From NCBI GenBank assembly GCA_946999025.1, contig CAMQBP010000071.1, forward strand, positions 1-9,108: a DNA stretch of 9,108 nucleotides, in the 5' to 3' direction. The notes under the pieces were generated by a model, which was not told the origin of the DNA, ran no database searches, and saw nothing but the letters and a program-made list of their open reading frames with translations. This document shows positions 1-8,387 of this stretch, piece by piece. The stretch's first letter is position 1; each line of letters starts with the position of its first letter. The stretch is from an uncultured Prevotella sp. (GTDB taxonomy: Bacteria; Bacteroidota; Bacteroidia; Bacteroidales; Bacteroidaceae). The position numbers and the translations under genes are program-made.

Positions 1-235
1 ACTGCATCAGCGAGTCTTTCTCCTGTTGGATGGCCTCATCTGTCTTATAGATGGGGAAATCGAAGGTGGCAATGAATGAATGATACATCCAAGGCTTGTC
101 CACATCGTAATGAAACTGCTGCGACGTGTCGCGTGGAAGGCTCCATACAATGAGCACAACGGTGACTACCACGAGCATAATCCTCGTTAAGATGCTTTGC
201 CAGTTTTGCGAATCTGTTATGTTAAGTTTACTCAT
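1..235 (-). CDS. 7TM-HD (HDIG) family membrane protein, N-terminal part only
   Basis: The reverse strand reads from ATG at 235-233 for 78 codons without a stop and runs off the left edge. Residues 1-18 are a short polar N-terminus, residues about 19-33 (IMLVVVTVVLIVWSL) form one membrane segment, and then comes a periplasmic start with DVDKPWMYHSFIATFDFPIY (44-63) followed by a charged helix. A membrane anchor followed by a KPW...FDFPIYK motif is what I recognise from the Bacteroidetes 7TM proteins with an intracellular HD hydrolase domain (PgpH/YqfF-like), whose relatives degrade cyclic di-AMP. The HD domain and the other membrane helices lie outside the window, so activity cannot be judged. 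The gene is divergent from gltX, and the two share a 214-bp intergenic region. No clear Shine-Dalgarno is visible. Family call fairly sure; enzymatic role inferred. Confidence 0.72.
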   Translation of the reverse strand, partial: MSKLNITDSQNWQSILTRIMLVVVTVVLIVWSLPRDTSQQFHYDVDKPWMYHSFIATFDFPIYKTDEAIQQEKDSLMQ

Positions 236-313
236 TTTGTCACAAAAAATAGATATCTTGTTCTGAGACGTGTTGATAGATGGGAGGTAATCCCTGTAAG
301 GCTTGTGTGTGCG

Positions 314-338
314 TCATGAACCTTTTGCCTGTTCATGA
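314..338. repeat. 8-bp inverted repeat in the divergent intergenic region
   Basis: TCATGAAC at 314-321 is matched perfectly by GTTCATGA at 331-338 with a 9-nt spacer (cttttgcct). It sits 79 bp upstream of the minus-strand 7TM-HD gene start and 112 bp upstream of the gltX start. It could be a hairpin in the 7TM-HD leader or a dyad operator; no T tract follows on either strand, so it is not a good intrinsic terminator. The rest of 236-449 holds nothing else I can name apart from the gltX -7 box. Confidence 0.4.
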
Positions 339-406
339 TACAGGGTCTTTCGGCCTACTATCATGCGAAAATACAAAAAAAATACGGCATACTGCAAAAA
401 AATGAC

Positions 407-414
407 TACTTTTG
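407..414 (+). promoter_or_regulatory. -7 promoter box for gltX
   Basis: TACTTTTG fits the Bacteroidetes -7 consensus TAnnTTTG exactly and is followed by CACAAA. It lies 35 nt before the gltX ATG at 450, giving a short AT-rich leader. No TTG or TTTG is found about 19-21 nt upstream, so only half of the promoter is supported. If transcription starts just after this box, an in-frame ATG at 363 would lie outside the message, which supports the start at 450. Confidence 0.55.
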
Positions 415-449
415 CACAAAATTTAATATCTTATCTTCATTTATTTAAA

Positions 450-1988
450 ATGGCAGAAAGAAAAGTAAGGGTGCGTTTTGCACCCAGTCCTACCGGTGCT
501 TTACATATTGGTGGAGTACGAACAGCGTTGTATAATTATCTTTTCGCACGTCAACATGGTGGCGATCTCGTGTTTAGAATCGAGGACACCGACTCGCATC
601 GTTTCGTTCCTGGAGCCGAAGAATATATCCTCGAGTCATTCAAATGGTTGGGCATCCAGTTTGATGAAGGAGTTTCTTTCGGCGGAGAGCATGGCCCTTA
701 TCGTCAAAGCGAGCGTCGCGAGATTTACAAGACGTACGTTCAGCAGTTGCTGGATGCAGGTAAGGCTTATTATGCTTTTGACACTCCGGAGGAGTTGGAG
801 GCCAAAAGAAACGAATTAAAAAACTTCCAATACGATGCTCATACGCGCATGCAGATGCGCAATTCATTAACCATGACGCCCGATGAGTGCCAACAACGCA
901 TCGCGGATGGTGAGCAGTATGTGGTACGCTTCTTGGTAGAACCCGGTCGTGAGATACATGTACAGGACTTGATTCGTGGCGAAGTGATTGTCAAGAGCGA
1001 CATCCTCGATGACAAAGTGTTGTACAAGAGTGCTGACGAACTCCCTACTTACCATCTGGCCAATATTGTTGACGACCATCTGATGGAGATTACACACGTC
1101 ATTAGAGGTGAGGAATGGTTGCCCAGTGCACCCCTGCATGTGTTGCTCTACGAGGCGTTTGGCTGGACCGATACCATGCCTTTGTTTGCCCATTTGCCCC
1201 TGTTGCTGAAGCCGGAAGGCAAAGGTAAGCTGTCAAAACGTGACGGTGATCGGCTGGGGTTCCCTGTCTTTCCGCTGGAATGGCACGACCCCAAGTCGGG
1301 TGAAGTGTCGTCTGGATTCCGCGAGAGCGGTTATTTCCCCGAAGCTGTGGTTAACTTCCTGGCTCTTTTGGGGTGGAATCCGGGCACCGATCAGGAGATA
1401 TTCTCACTCAACGAGTTGGTTGATGCCTTTGACATCACACGCTGTTCCAAGGCCGGAGCCAAGTATGATTACCAGAAAGGCATTTGGTTCAACCACGAAT
1501 ACATGTTGCAAAAGAGTGATGATGAGATAGCCGACCTCTTCGCACCCATCGTTGCCAACAACGGCGTAGATGAGTCGATGGATCGTATCCGACAGGTGGT
1601 TCACATGATGAAAGACCGTGTCGACTTTGTTAAAGAGCTTTGGCCGTTGTGTTCTTTCTTCTTCGTAGCGCCGCTGGAGTACGACATGAAGACGGTTCGC
1701 AAGCGTTGGAAGCCCTATTCGGCAGAGCAGATGACCGAGTTGGCCGACTTACTGGAAGGCCTTGACGATTTCTCCATTGAGAATCAAGAGCAGCATGTCA
1801 TGAACTGGGTCAAAGAGAAAGATTACAAACTGGGTGATGTCATGAATGCGTTCCGTCTGACCTTGGTCGGAATAGGCAAAGGCCCGGGCATGTTCGATAT
1901 CTCGGCTTTCCTGGGTAAGAACGAAACATTAAGGCGTTTGCGCAAGGCCATTGAGGAGATTCCCACCGTGGCCTCTCATCTTGCCTGA
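450..1988 (+). CDS. gltX: Glutamate--tRNA ligase
   Basis: A 512-residue class I aminoacyl-tRNA synthetase that attaches glutamate to tRNA-Glu in the cytoplasm. The N-terminus [16 protein letters not shown] leads into the HIGH-type signature HIGG at residues 19-22. The second ATP-binding signature KLSKR is at 260-264, followed by [14 protein letters not shown], typical of the Bacteroidetes enzyme. The helical anticodon-binding half fills the C-terminal part. Residues [14 protein letters not shown] occupy the place where some bacterial GluRS carry a Cys-x-Cys zinc knuckle, so this one appears not to bind zinc there. Length is normal for the family. The reading frame stays open upstream to an ATG at 363, but those 29 residues are not family-like and the -7 box lies inside them, so 450 is the start. 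waaA follows after 35 nt on the same strand, probably on the same transcript. Confidence 0.96.
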   Translation: MAERKVRVRFAPSPTGALHIGGVRTALYNYLFARQHGGDLVFRIEDTDSHRFVPGAEEYILESFKWLGIQFDEGVSFGGEHGPYRQSERREIYKTYVQQLLDAGKAYYAFDTPEELEAKRNELKNFQYDAHTRMQMRNSLTMTPDECQQRIADGEQYVVRFLVEPGREIHVQDLIRGEVIVKSDILDDKVLYKSADELPTYHLANIVDDHLMEITHVIRGEEWLPSAPLHVLLYEAFGWTDTMPLFAHLPLLLKPEGKGKLSKRDGDRLGFPVFPLEWHDPKSGEVSSGFRESGYFPEAVVNFLALLGWNPGTDQEIFSLNELVDAFDITRCSKAGAKYDYQKGIWFNHEYMLQKSDDEIADLFAPIVANNGVDESMDRIRQVVHMMKDRVDFVKELWPLCSFFFVAPLEYDMKTVRKRWKPYSAEQMTELADLLEGLDDFSIENQEQHVMNWVKEKDYKLGDVMNAFRLTLVGIGKGPGMFDISAFLGKNETLRRLRKAIEEIPTVASHLA

Positions 1989-2023
1989 TGCAAAAACGCT
2001 GAATAGGAAAACTTCTCTGCATC

Positions 2024-3241
2024 GTGTATCAAGTAGCCATATACCTCTATCTGTGCGGTGTTGCCGTGGCCAGTATCTTCAGTAAGAAAGTTAAGAAGAT
2101 GTGGAAGGGCGAACGCCAGACCCTTGATATCCTCAAGAGCAAGGTCAATCCCAACCATCAATACATCTGGTTTCATGCCGCTTCGTTAGGTGAATTCGAA
2201 CAAGGACGGCCGTTGATAGAGCGAATCCGCGCCGATTATCCTGAATATAAAATACTACTGACATTCTTTTCGCCTTCGGGTTACGAGGTGAGGAAGAACT
2301 ATGAGCATGCCGACATCGTGTGTTATCTGCCCATAGACACCATCCGCAACGCCCGCAGGTTTTTGAGAACGGTGCGTCCGTGCATGGCTTTCTTCATCAA
2401 ATACGAGTTTTGGTACAATTACCTGCACATCCTCAAGCACCGCAATGTACCCGTTTACAGTGTCAGTAGCATCTTCCGAGAGCATCAAATTTTCTTCCGT
2501 TGGTATGGCAAAAGTTATGCAGGCGTCTTGAGATGTTTTACGCATTTCTTTGTCCAAAACGAAAAGAGCAAACACTTGCTTCACACGATAGGGATAGATA
2601 CGGTCGATGTCGTAGGCGATACTCGCTTCGATAGAGTGTTGCAAATCAAAGAGAAAGCTCAGCAACTCCCGATAGTTGAGGCTTTCAAAGCAGATAAAAA
2701 AGTGTTTGTTGCAGGCTCAAGTTGGGCGCCAGACGAAGATATTTTTATTCCTTTCATGAATGAATGTAAGGATTGGAAAATGATCATCGCCCCCCATGTC
2801 ATCAGCGAAGAGCATTTGAAGCGTATCGAAGAAAAATGCAAAGGAAAGACGGTTCGTTACACAGCAACAACACCCGAAGAAGCTGCACAAGCTCAATGCT
2901 TGTTAATCGACTGCTTCGGACTGCTATCGAGTGTTTATCATTATGGTGAGGTGGCGTACGTTGGTGGAGGCTTTGGGGTAGGAATACACAATGTGTTAGA
3001 AGCCGTTGTATGGAAAATGCCCGTACTTTTTGGTCCTAATCATCAGCGTTTTCAAGAAGCGCAAGAACTGATTAAGGCGAAGGGAGGGTTCGAAATCACG
3101 GATAGTTCTTCGTTTGCACGTATGATGCAACAGTTCATGACTCAGCAAGAGTACTTGCGATTGAGTGGCGAAGCGGCTGGTAGTTATGTGGAATCAAAGG
3201 CGGGTGCTACCCATAAGATTTTGAAGCAAATAGATTTGTAA
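2024..3241 (+). CDS. waaA: 3-deoxy-D-manno-octulosonic acid (Kdo) transferase
   Basis: A 405-residue family GT30 glycosyltransferase that moves Kdo from CMP-Kdo to the lipid A precursor at the inner membrane, the first step of LPS core assembly. Residues 1-19 (YQVAIYLYLCGVAVASIF) form the N-terminal membrane anchor, followed by a basic stretch. HAASLGEFEQG at 51-61 holds the expected catalytic Glu57. FSPSGYE (82-88), YLPID (101-105) and IKYEFWYN (125-132) are family blocks. The C-terminal nucleotide-sugar half has GGGFGVGIHNVLEA (314-327) and FGPNHQRF (336-343). The start is GTG at 2024: a stop lies in frame at 2000-2002, no ATG intervenes, and AGGAAAA (2005-2011) gives a weak ribosome site. 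A strong hairpin terminator follows 57 nt after the stop. Whether it adds one or more Kdo residues cannot be read from the sequence. Confidence 0.94.
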   Translation: MYQVAIYLYLCGVAVASIFSKKVKKMWKGERQTLDILKSKVNPNHQYIWFHAASLGEFEQGRPLIERIRADYPEYKILLTFFSPSGYEVRKNYEHADIVCYLPIDTIRNARRFLRTVRPCMAFFIKYEFWYNYLHILKHRNVPVYSVSSIFREHQIFFRWYGKSYAGVLRCFTHFFVQNEKSKHLLHTIGIDTVDVVGDTRFDRVLQIKEKAQQLPIVEAFKADKKVFVAGSSWAPDEDIFIPFMNECKDWKMIIAPHVISEEHLKRIEEKCKGKTVRYTATTPEEAAQAQCLLIDCFGLLSSVYHYGEVAYVGGGFGVGIHNVLEAVVWKMPVLFGPNHQRFQEAQELIKAKGGFEITDSSSFARMMQQFMTQQEYLRLSGEAAGSYVESKAGATHKILKQIDL

Positions 3242-3298
3242 ATCAATCTACCTTTGCAAAAAGGATACCGTTTGACTTTCAATAAAACGATATAGTGT

Positions 3299-3332
3299 AA
3301 AAGGTTAACTTATTTTCTTGAGTTAACCTTTT
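3299..3332 (+). terminator. Intrinsic terminator of gltX-waaA
   Basis: AAAAGGTTAACT (3299-3310) and AGTTAACCTTTT (3321-3332) form a perfect 12-bp stem with a 10-nt loop (tattttcttg). The right arm ends in TTTT, as expected for a U tract, and the left arm begins with the matching A tract, so it could also work in reverse. It lies 57 nt after the waaA stop and separates the housekeeping genes from the glycosidase. Confidence 0.75.
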
Positions 3333-3360
3333 GTGTTCTTGTACATTATGCTTATTTTTG
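3330..3360 (+). promoter_or_regulatory. Promoter of the GH2 glycosidase gene
   Basis: TTTG at 3330-3333 (-33 box) and TATTTTTG at 3353-3360 (-7 box, consensus TAnnTTTG) are separated by 19 nt, an exact fit to the Bacteroidetes sigma-ABfr-type promoter. The -7 box ends 37 nt before the ATG at 3398. The -33 box overlaps the last bases of the upstream terminator. Confidence 0.72.
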
Positions 3361-3397
3361 TCAAACAATCAACAATCAATTTTCAACGACATACAAT

Positions 3398-6300
3398 ATG
3401 ATACGGCATTCAAGGTATTTTTATTGCTTTTTGGTAGCGATGACTTTTTGGGTACAATTTGCTTTTGCACAAACCTATACTCGTGGCGTTGGCATTTATC
3501 CAGGGTGTGTGCAAGAGGCTTATGTGCCTACGTTAGTGCAGGATAACACCTACCGCAACATCGCTTTACATCGTAGGGCTTTCCACTCTTCATCGTACGA
3601 TTACAACCTAACGGCACAATTGCTCACCGATGGCATCATCACTCGTCAAGGGCCTGCCTATCTGGAGGCGAGCACCAATAGTGGCGTTTTGCCCCTTCGT
3701 GAACGCGAATGGGCCATTGATGGCGGAGAGTACACCCGCAACATCTTGATGGGTAGCCGGGCAAAGTTGGAGTACCATTGGCAGGGAATGGGCATCAAGG
3801 CCGACCAAGTGAAGCTGTTTGCCAGCGTAGCCTATCAGCCCCAAGAGGCCAAGAATGGGTTTTCCATCAAGGTGATGGGTAAGAATCGCAAAGGACAGTG
3901 GGTGGTGTTGGACGAGAAACGTGGAAAAGCATTGCCCGGAGAGGCTTCGAAATACAAGGCACACAGTGACCCTAACAAGAATACCGGTGGTGACTTGTTG
4001 CCTATGCGAAAGGTGAATATCAGCTTCAACCTCAATACCAAGCGTAAAACTTTCAGCGACTTTCGCTTGGCGTTGGACATGGATGGCGCTGCTTACTGGA
4101 CCGTTACCGAACTGAAGTTTTATCAAGACGGACGGCCAATGACCGACCTGTTGCCTTCGTCAGCCTTCAACAGCTGTTGGATGAGTGCGGGAGGTGGCAA
4201 CCAATGGGTGTATGTTGATTTGGGTGTGAAGGCCTCTTTTGACAAAATTCGTTTGCATTGGGTGCAAAAAGCTAGGCAAGGACAGCTTGAAGTGTCTGAT
4301 GATGCCCAACGATGGCGACCGTTATGTAAGTTGTCTTCCAAGAATGGGACTCTTGATGAGTACGACTGCAAGGGCACAGCCCGATATGTGCGTGTGAACA
4401 TGCAGGGTGCGCGGGCGGGACAACGCTATGCGCTCAGTGAGGTAGAAGTGATGGGTCGCGGGGGATTGGTGGCGCATCCTAAGGCAGAGAGCCGTCTGGA
4501 TGGCAACCAACTTTCGCTCAATGGAGGACACTGGCGATTGCAACGCGCCTCGCAAGTGCGGGCAACGGGCGAACAAATTGCGCAAGCTGCCTTTGACGAC
4601 AGTCAGTGGATAACCGCTACAGTGCCTGCCACGGTACTGTCGAGCTATATGAACATCGGCGCCATACCTAATCCAAACTATGCCGATCATCTGTTCATGA
4701 TTTCCGAATCGTTCTTCAACTCCAACTTCTGGTATCGCCGTTCGTTCCACGTTCCCCAGGCTATGTTGGGCAGACATGTGTTCCTGAACTTTGATGGCAT
4801 TAATTGGAAGGCTGACATCTACCTCAATGGAAAGAAGGTAGATCGCATGGAAGGGGCGTTCGTTCGTGGAAGAATCGACGTCAGTAAACTGCTCGTGGCC
4901 GGCGAGAATGTGCTGGCTGTAGAGATTGTGAAGAATCAACATCCAGGTGCTGTCAAGGAAAAAAATGAGATGAATACCGACTTTAATGGCGGAATCTTGG
5001 GTTATGACAATCCTACGTTCCATGCCACGATTGGGTGGGACTGGATCTCTACCATCCGTGGGCGTGACATCGGTATTTGGAATGACGTGTATCTGTCTGC
5101 TGAAGGTGGGGTGAGTCTGGCGGATCCAGTGGTGACTTCGTGCTTGAATCTGCCTGATACGTTGGCCACGGTCACACCGTCCATCGTACTGAAAAACAAC
5201 GAATCGCATGCTGTGACAGGACGGTTGAAGGGCTGGATAGGCGAGGTGATGTTTGAAAAAACCGTGACCTTGCCCGCATTGGCCACCGTGGAAGCAACGT
5301 TTGACCCATCGAAATTCGCCGTTTTGAAGAACCGTCGCCTGCGCTTGTGGTGGCCCAACGGTTATGGAACACCTTATCTTTACGACGCTGGATTTAAGTT
5401 TGAAGTGGATGGAAAGGTGTCAGACGAGCTGACGTTCAAGGCCGGAATTCGTGAAGTGGGGTACCGGGATGTTGATACCCGACTGACGATGTATGTCAAT
5501 GGGAAACGCTTCGTGCCACTGGGAGGTAACTGGGGTTTCAGCGAGAGCAATCTGAATTATCGGAGTAGGGAATACGATATTGCCGTGAAGTATCATCGCG
5601 ACATGAATTATAACATGATACGCAACTGGGTAGGACAGACCGGTGATGAGGAGTTTTACGAGGCTTGTGACCGCTATGGCATTATGGTTTGGCAAGACTT
5701 CTGGCTGGCTAATCCGGCCGATGGACCCGATCCGATGGACGAGAACATGTTTCTGAAGAATGCAAAGGATTATGTGTACCGCATCAGAAAGCATCCGAGT
5801 ATCGGTTTGTACTGTGGACGAAATGAGGGTTATCCACCCGAATCGATCGATAGGGCGCTGCGTCAATTTGTACAGACGTTGCATCCAGGACTTTGTTATG
5901 TGTCAAGTTCGGCCGATGATGGCATCAGTGGGCACGGTCCCTACCGTGCTTTACCTGCGAAAGAATACTTTGAGAAGCAAACTGGTAAGCTGCATTCGGA
6001 GCGTGGAATGCCGAATGTTATGACCTATGAAGGGCTCTCAAGGACGCTAAGTCCAGCGGCTTTGTGGCCTCAGAATGCGCAATGGGGACAGCATGACTAC
6101 ACGTTGCAAGGGGCACAGCAAGGAGATTCGTTTAACAAAATCATCGAAAAGGCGTTCGGAAAGGTGCAAAACGCCAAGCAGTTCACCGCTCTTGCGCAGT
6201 GGGAGAACTATGAAGGCTATCGCGCTATGTATGAGTCAGGAAGCAAAGAACGGTTGGGTCTGTTGATATGGATGAGTCATTCGTGTTGGCCCAGTATGAC

Positions 6301-6964
6301 ATGGCAGACATACGACTACTACTTTGAACCTACGGCCGCCTTCTTTGGCGTGAAAAAAGCATGCGAACCGTTGCACATACAGTGGAATGCAAGCACGCGA
6401 AACATGGAGGTTGTCAACCTAAATAAAGTGGTGAGTGGGACATTGAGGGCGCAATGTGAGGTGCTGGATATCCATGGTAAACGACTTTCTTACCATGAGA
6501 TGGCGTTGCATAGCAAGCCTGACACAACCGTTGTTTGCACTAAAATAGAAGAGCCTGACATGCCAGGAACGGTCTACTTTTTGAAGATGAAGTTGGTAGA
6601 CGATAACAACCAGGTACTGTCAGACAACTTCTATGTCTGCTCGACCGATGAAGGAAACCTGCAAGAACTCAGGCATTTGCCCATGGTAACGTTGACCACG
6701 CATGTCAAATGGGAAGGAAATCAGGCAACAGTTGTGCTGAAAAACGAGAGTGACACACCCGCCATGATGAACCGCATCAACTTAAAAGGCAACGATACCC
6801 TGCAAATTTTGCCAGTTGATTATAGCGACAATTATTTTCATCTGATGCCCGGTGAACAGAAAACGGTGACCGTGAAGTGGAAAACGGAGGATACTCGTGG
6901 TTGTGAACCGATTTTGGAAATATCGGGACTGAATGTGAACTTGAAAAAGATGTCTGTGCAATGA
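3398..6964 (+). CDS. Secreted GH2 family beta-glycosidase with N-terminal discoidin-like domains
   Basis: A 1188-residue exported enzyme. Residues 1-24 are a signal peptide (RYFYCFLVAMTFWVQFAFA, cleavage after AFA24). Region 49-240 begins like an F5/8 type C domain (NIALHRRAF...LTDGI), and 252-352 looks like a second discoidin module ending in ALSEVEVMG. The GH2 sugar-binding beta-sandwich spans about 365-565 (FWYRRSFHVP near 443), an Ig-like domain about 570-685 including WWPNGYG (651-657), the TIM barrel about 690-990, and C-terminal Ig-like domains to 1188. Barrel landmarks are GGNWG (709-713), RNW (742-744) and WQDF (765-768). The likely acid/base is Glu810 in CGRNEG and the likely nucleophile Glu878 in MTYEG, 68 residues apart, a usual GH2 distance. 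The nearest kin are probably beta-mannosidase, endo-beta-mannosidase or exo-beta-glucosaminidase groups; I recall that the latter use Asp as acid/base, so Glu810 speaks mildly against it. Substrate unknown. No SusC/SusD neighbours are seen. Confidence 0.88.
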   Translation: MIRHSRYFYCFLVAMTFWVQFAFAQTYTRGVGIYPGCVQEAYVPTLVQDNTYRNIALHRRAFHSSSYDYNLTAQLLTDGIITRQGPAYLEASTNSGVLPLREREWAIDGGEYTRNILMGSRAKLEYHWQGMGIKADQVKLFASVAYQPQEAKNGFSIKVMGKNRKGQWVVLDEKRGKALPGEASKYKAHSDPNKNTGGDLLPMRKVNISFNLNTKRKTFSDFRLALDMDGAAYWTVTELKFYQDGRPMTDLLPSSAFNSCWMSAGGGNQWVYVDLGVKASFDKIRLHWVQKARQGQLEVSDDAQRWRPLCKLSSKNGTLDEYDCKGTARYVRVNMQGARAGQRYALSEVEVMGRGGLVAHPKAESRLDGNQLSLNGGHWRLQRASQVRATGEQIAQAAFDDSQWITATVPATVLSSYMNIGAIPNPNYADHLFMISESFFNSNFWYRRSFHVPQAMLGRHVFLNFDGINWKADIYLNGKKVDRMEGAFVRGRIDVSKLLVAGENVLAVEIVKNQHPGAVKEKNEMNTDFNGGILGYDNPTFHATIGWDWISTIRGRDIGIWNDVYLSAEGGVSLADPVVTSCLNLPDTLATVTPSIVLKNNESHAVTGRLKGWIGEVMFEKTVTLPALATVEATFDPSKFAVLKNRRLRLWWPNGYGTPYLYDAGFKFEVDGKVSDELTFKAGIREVGYRDVDTRLTMYVNGKRFVPLGGNWGFSESNLNYRSREYDIAVKYHRDMNYNMIRNWVGQTGDEEFYEACDRYGIMVWQDFWLANPADGPDPMDENMFLKNAKDYVYRIRKHPSIGLYCGRNEGYPPESIDRALRQFVQTLHPGLCYVSSSADDGISGHGPYRALPAKEYFEKQTGKLHSERGMPNVMTYEGLSRTLSPAALWPQNAQWGQHDYTLQGAQQGDSFNKIIEKAFGKVQNAKQFTALAQWENYEGYRAMYESGSKERLGLLIWMSHSCWPSMTWQTYDYYFEPTAAFFGVKKACEPLHIQWNASTRNMEVVNLNKVVSGTLRAQCEVLDIHGKRLSYHEMALHSKPDTTVVCTKIEEPDMPGTVYFLKMKLVDDNNQVLSDNFYVCSTDEGNLQELRHLPMVTLTTHVKWEGNQATVVLKNESDTPAMMNRINLKGNDTLQILPVDYSDNYFHLMPGEQKTVTVKWKTEDTRGCEPILEISGLNVNLKKMSVQ

Positions 6965-7011
6965 CACCTTTTGAATCAATGATATAACTCTTTTTAAATA
7001 CTAGATAATCA

Positions 7012-7246
7012 ATGAAAAAAATGACGTTATGCCTTGCAATCTACACTTGCATCGCTGCTTTTGCTGGCTCCTTTCTCCGATAAGTCGATGATGCGTGACG
7101 TGTTGACCATTGAGTTGTTGCGACCTTATTCCAACTTTGTGTCGAGTGCTCGATACGGTGAACTCATCTTGGATGGCACATACCATAATCATGATGAAGA
7201 GATTTCTTCATCATGTGAAATAGTTCGTCTAATTGTTCTTATATGA
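7012..7246 (+). pseudogene. Frameshifted small secreted-protein gene or gene remnant
   Basis: An ATG at 7012, 47 nt after the glycosidase stop, begins a plausible signal peptide, MKKMTLCLAIYTCIAAFA, but the frame stops at 7081-7083 after 23 codons. The +1 frame is open across the same stretch and continues (PFSDKSMMRDVLTIELL..., then SSARYGELILDGTYHNHD...) to a TGA at 7244-7246. Removing one base in CTTTCTCC (about 7071-7078) would join the signal peptide to this frame as FAGSFSDKS. The joined product would be only about 77 residues. I do not recognise the mature part. It may be a decayed or truncated gene once co-transcribed with the glycosidase; a sequencing error or chance open frame is also possible. 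The last codons overlap the hairpin at 7190-7215. Confidence 0.38.
7190..7215. terminator. 11-bp hairpin between convergent genes
   Basis: CATGATGAAGA (7190-7200) pairs perfectly with TCTTCATCATG (7205-7215) around a 4-nt loop. It lies between the rightward glycosidase/remnant and the leftward manC, where a two-way terminator is expected. No T tract follows directly on either strand, so termination is inferred from position and stem strength only. Confidence 0.45.
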
Positions 7247-7275
7247 TTAAAAGGTAAGGTCAAATCGAAGAACGT

Positions 7276-8358
7276 CTATATATAGTCGGTTCCCTTCTTG
7301 ATTTGTACCTCGTTAACGTACTTCCGCACCAAGGCTGACGAGTCTTCTTTCTTGCAAATAAGCAATACGTTGCCATGTTCGGCGATGATATACCCTTCCA
7401 GTCCGTTGAGGATGGCCAGTTTATCTTTCGGCAACTTGATGACGTTGTTTTGGCAATCTTCAAGGATGACTTCGCTGTCAATCACCACATTGTCCGATTC
7501 ACTCTTCTGCATGGCCTCGTATATGCTGTGCCACGTGCCGATGTCGGCCCAGCCAAAGTTGCATTTCATGACGTATACCCGCTCTGATTTCTCCAGCACG
7601 CCGTTGTCAACCGACAGGTTGGGGTACAGCGGGAAGTTTTTGTTAACAAAACGGCTCTCCTCTTCGATGGTCCAATGGGGTGTCATGGCATCGAGATTGC
7701 GCAACACAGAGGGCAACAATTTGAACAGGCAGTGGCTCAAATAGCGTATGTTTGCCATGAACATGCCCGTGTTCCAATAAAACTCACCGCTCTCCACAAA
7801 CATCTTGGCAAAATCTCTTTCAGGTTTTTCGGTGAACGACTGTACTTGGTAAACGCCATTCCCCGCCGGCTCGCCCAGCTGAATGTAGCCGTATCCGGGC
7901 TCAGGTCTGGTGGGCTTGATGCCCAAGGTTAGCAGCTCATCTCTCTGACTGACGAAAGCAAATCCTTCCTGGATGTCGCTGACAAAGGCATCCTCATCCT
8001 GAATCATTTGGTCGGAAGGCGTCACCAATAGGTTCGCGTCGGGGTTGAACCTCATAATGCGATGTGCGGCCCATGCCACGCTTGGTGCCGTGTTTCGGTG
8101 GATGGGTTCGGCCAAGATGCGGTCTTCCGGGATGTCGGGCAGTTGCTGCTGCACCAGGTCCAGATAGGCCTGATTGGTGCTGATGAAGATGTTATTGGGT
8201 GGAACCACCTTGAGCATCCGGTCGTATGTTTGTTGCAAAAGCGTACGTCCTGTGCCAAAGAAGTCGATGAATTGTTTCGGCGTGGCTTCACGACTGCAAG
8301 GCCAAAGGCGTTTACCCTTTCCTCCGGCCAGAATGACACAGTATTGGCTATCTGACAT
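7276..8358 (-). CDS. manC: Mannose-1-phosphate guanylyltransferase
   Basis: A 360-residue cytoplasmic nucleotidyltransferase that makes GDP-mannose from mannose-1-phosphate and GTP, the precursor of mannose and (via GDP-4-keto-6-deoxymannose) fucose in LPS, capsule and glycoproteins. The N-terminal signature VILAGGKGKRLWPCSREATP (8-27) is the nucleotide-binding loop. ILAEPIHRNTAPS (81-93), TPSDQ (113-117), PEPGYGYI (152-159), FTEKP (175-179), WNTGMF (195-200) and GWADIGTW (269-276 area) are the expected blocks of this family. It stops at 360 residues after a short C-terminal beta-rich tail, so it is the single-function form without the phosphomannose isomerase cupin domain of longer ManC/AlgA proteins. 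The ATG at 8358 is chosen because the signature begins directly after it and a good promoter lies upstream. It is convergent with the glycosidase and stands alone, with no glycan operon visible here. Confidence 0.95.
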   Translation of the reverse strand: MSDSQYCVILAGGKGKRLWPCSREATPKQFIDFFGTGRTLLQQTYDRMLKVVPPNNIFISTNQAYLDLVQQQLPDIPEDRILAEPIHRNTAPSVAWAAHRIMRFNPDANLLVTPSDQMIQDEDAFVSDIQEGFAFVSQRDELLTLGIKPTRPEPGYGYIQLGEPAGNGVYQVQSFTEKPERDFAKMFVESGEFYWNTGMFMANIRYLSHCLFKLLPSVLRNLDAMTPHWTIEEESRFVNKNFPLYPNLSVDNGVLEKSERVYVMKCNFGWADIGTWHSIYEAMQKSESDNVVIDSEVILEDCQNNVIKLPKDKLAILNGLEGYIIAEHGNVLLICKKEDSSALVRKYVNEVQIKKGTDYI

Positions 8359-8387
8359 GATGGTATGGTTAGTTGTTGATTAGATTT

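Noticed and set aside
243..251. Possible -7 box on the minus strand (TA, six T, G) before the 7TM-HD gene
   Set aside because: One base longer than TAnnTTTG and only 7 nt before the ATG, too close to act as its promoter.
363..449. In-frame upstream extension of gltX from ATG 363
   Set aside because: The 29 extra residues do not resemble the start of any GluRS, the family N-terminus begins at 450, and a -7 promoter box lies inside the extension.
4322..5209. 295-codon open frame on the minus strand inside the glycosidase gene
   Set aside because: It is antisense to a strongly supported GH2 domain, shows no recognisable domain, and is explained by the codon use of the sense gene.
7298..7744. 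148-codon open frame on the plus strand inside manC
   Set aside because: Antisense shadow of a clearly conserved gene, no recognisable motif.
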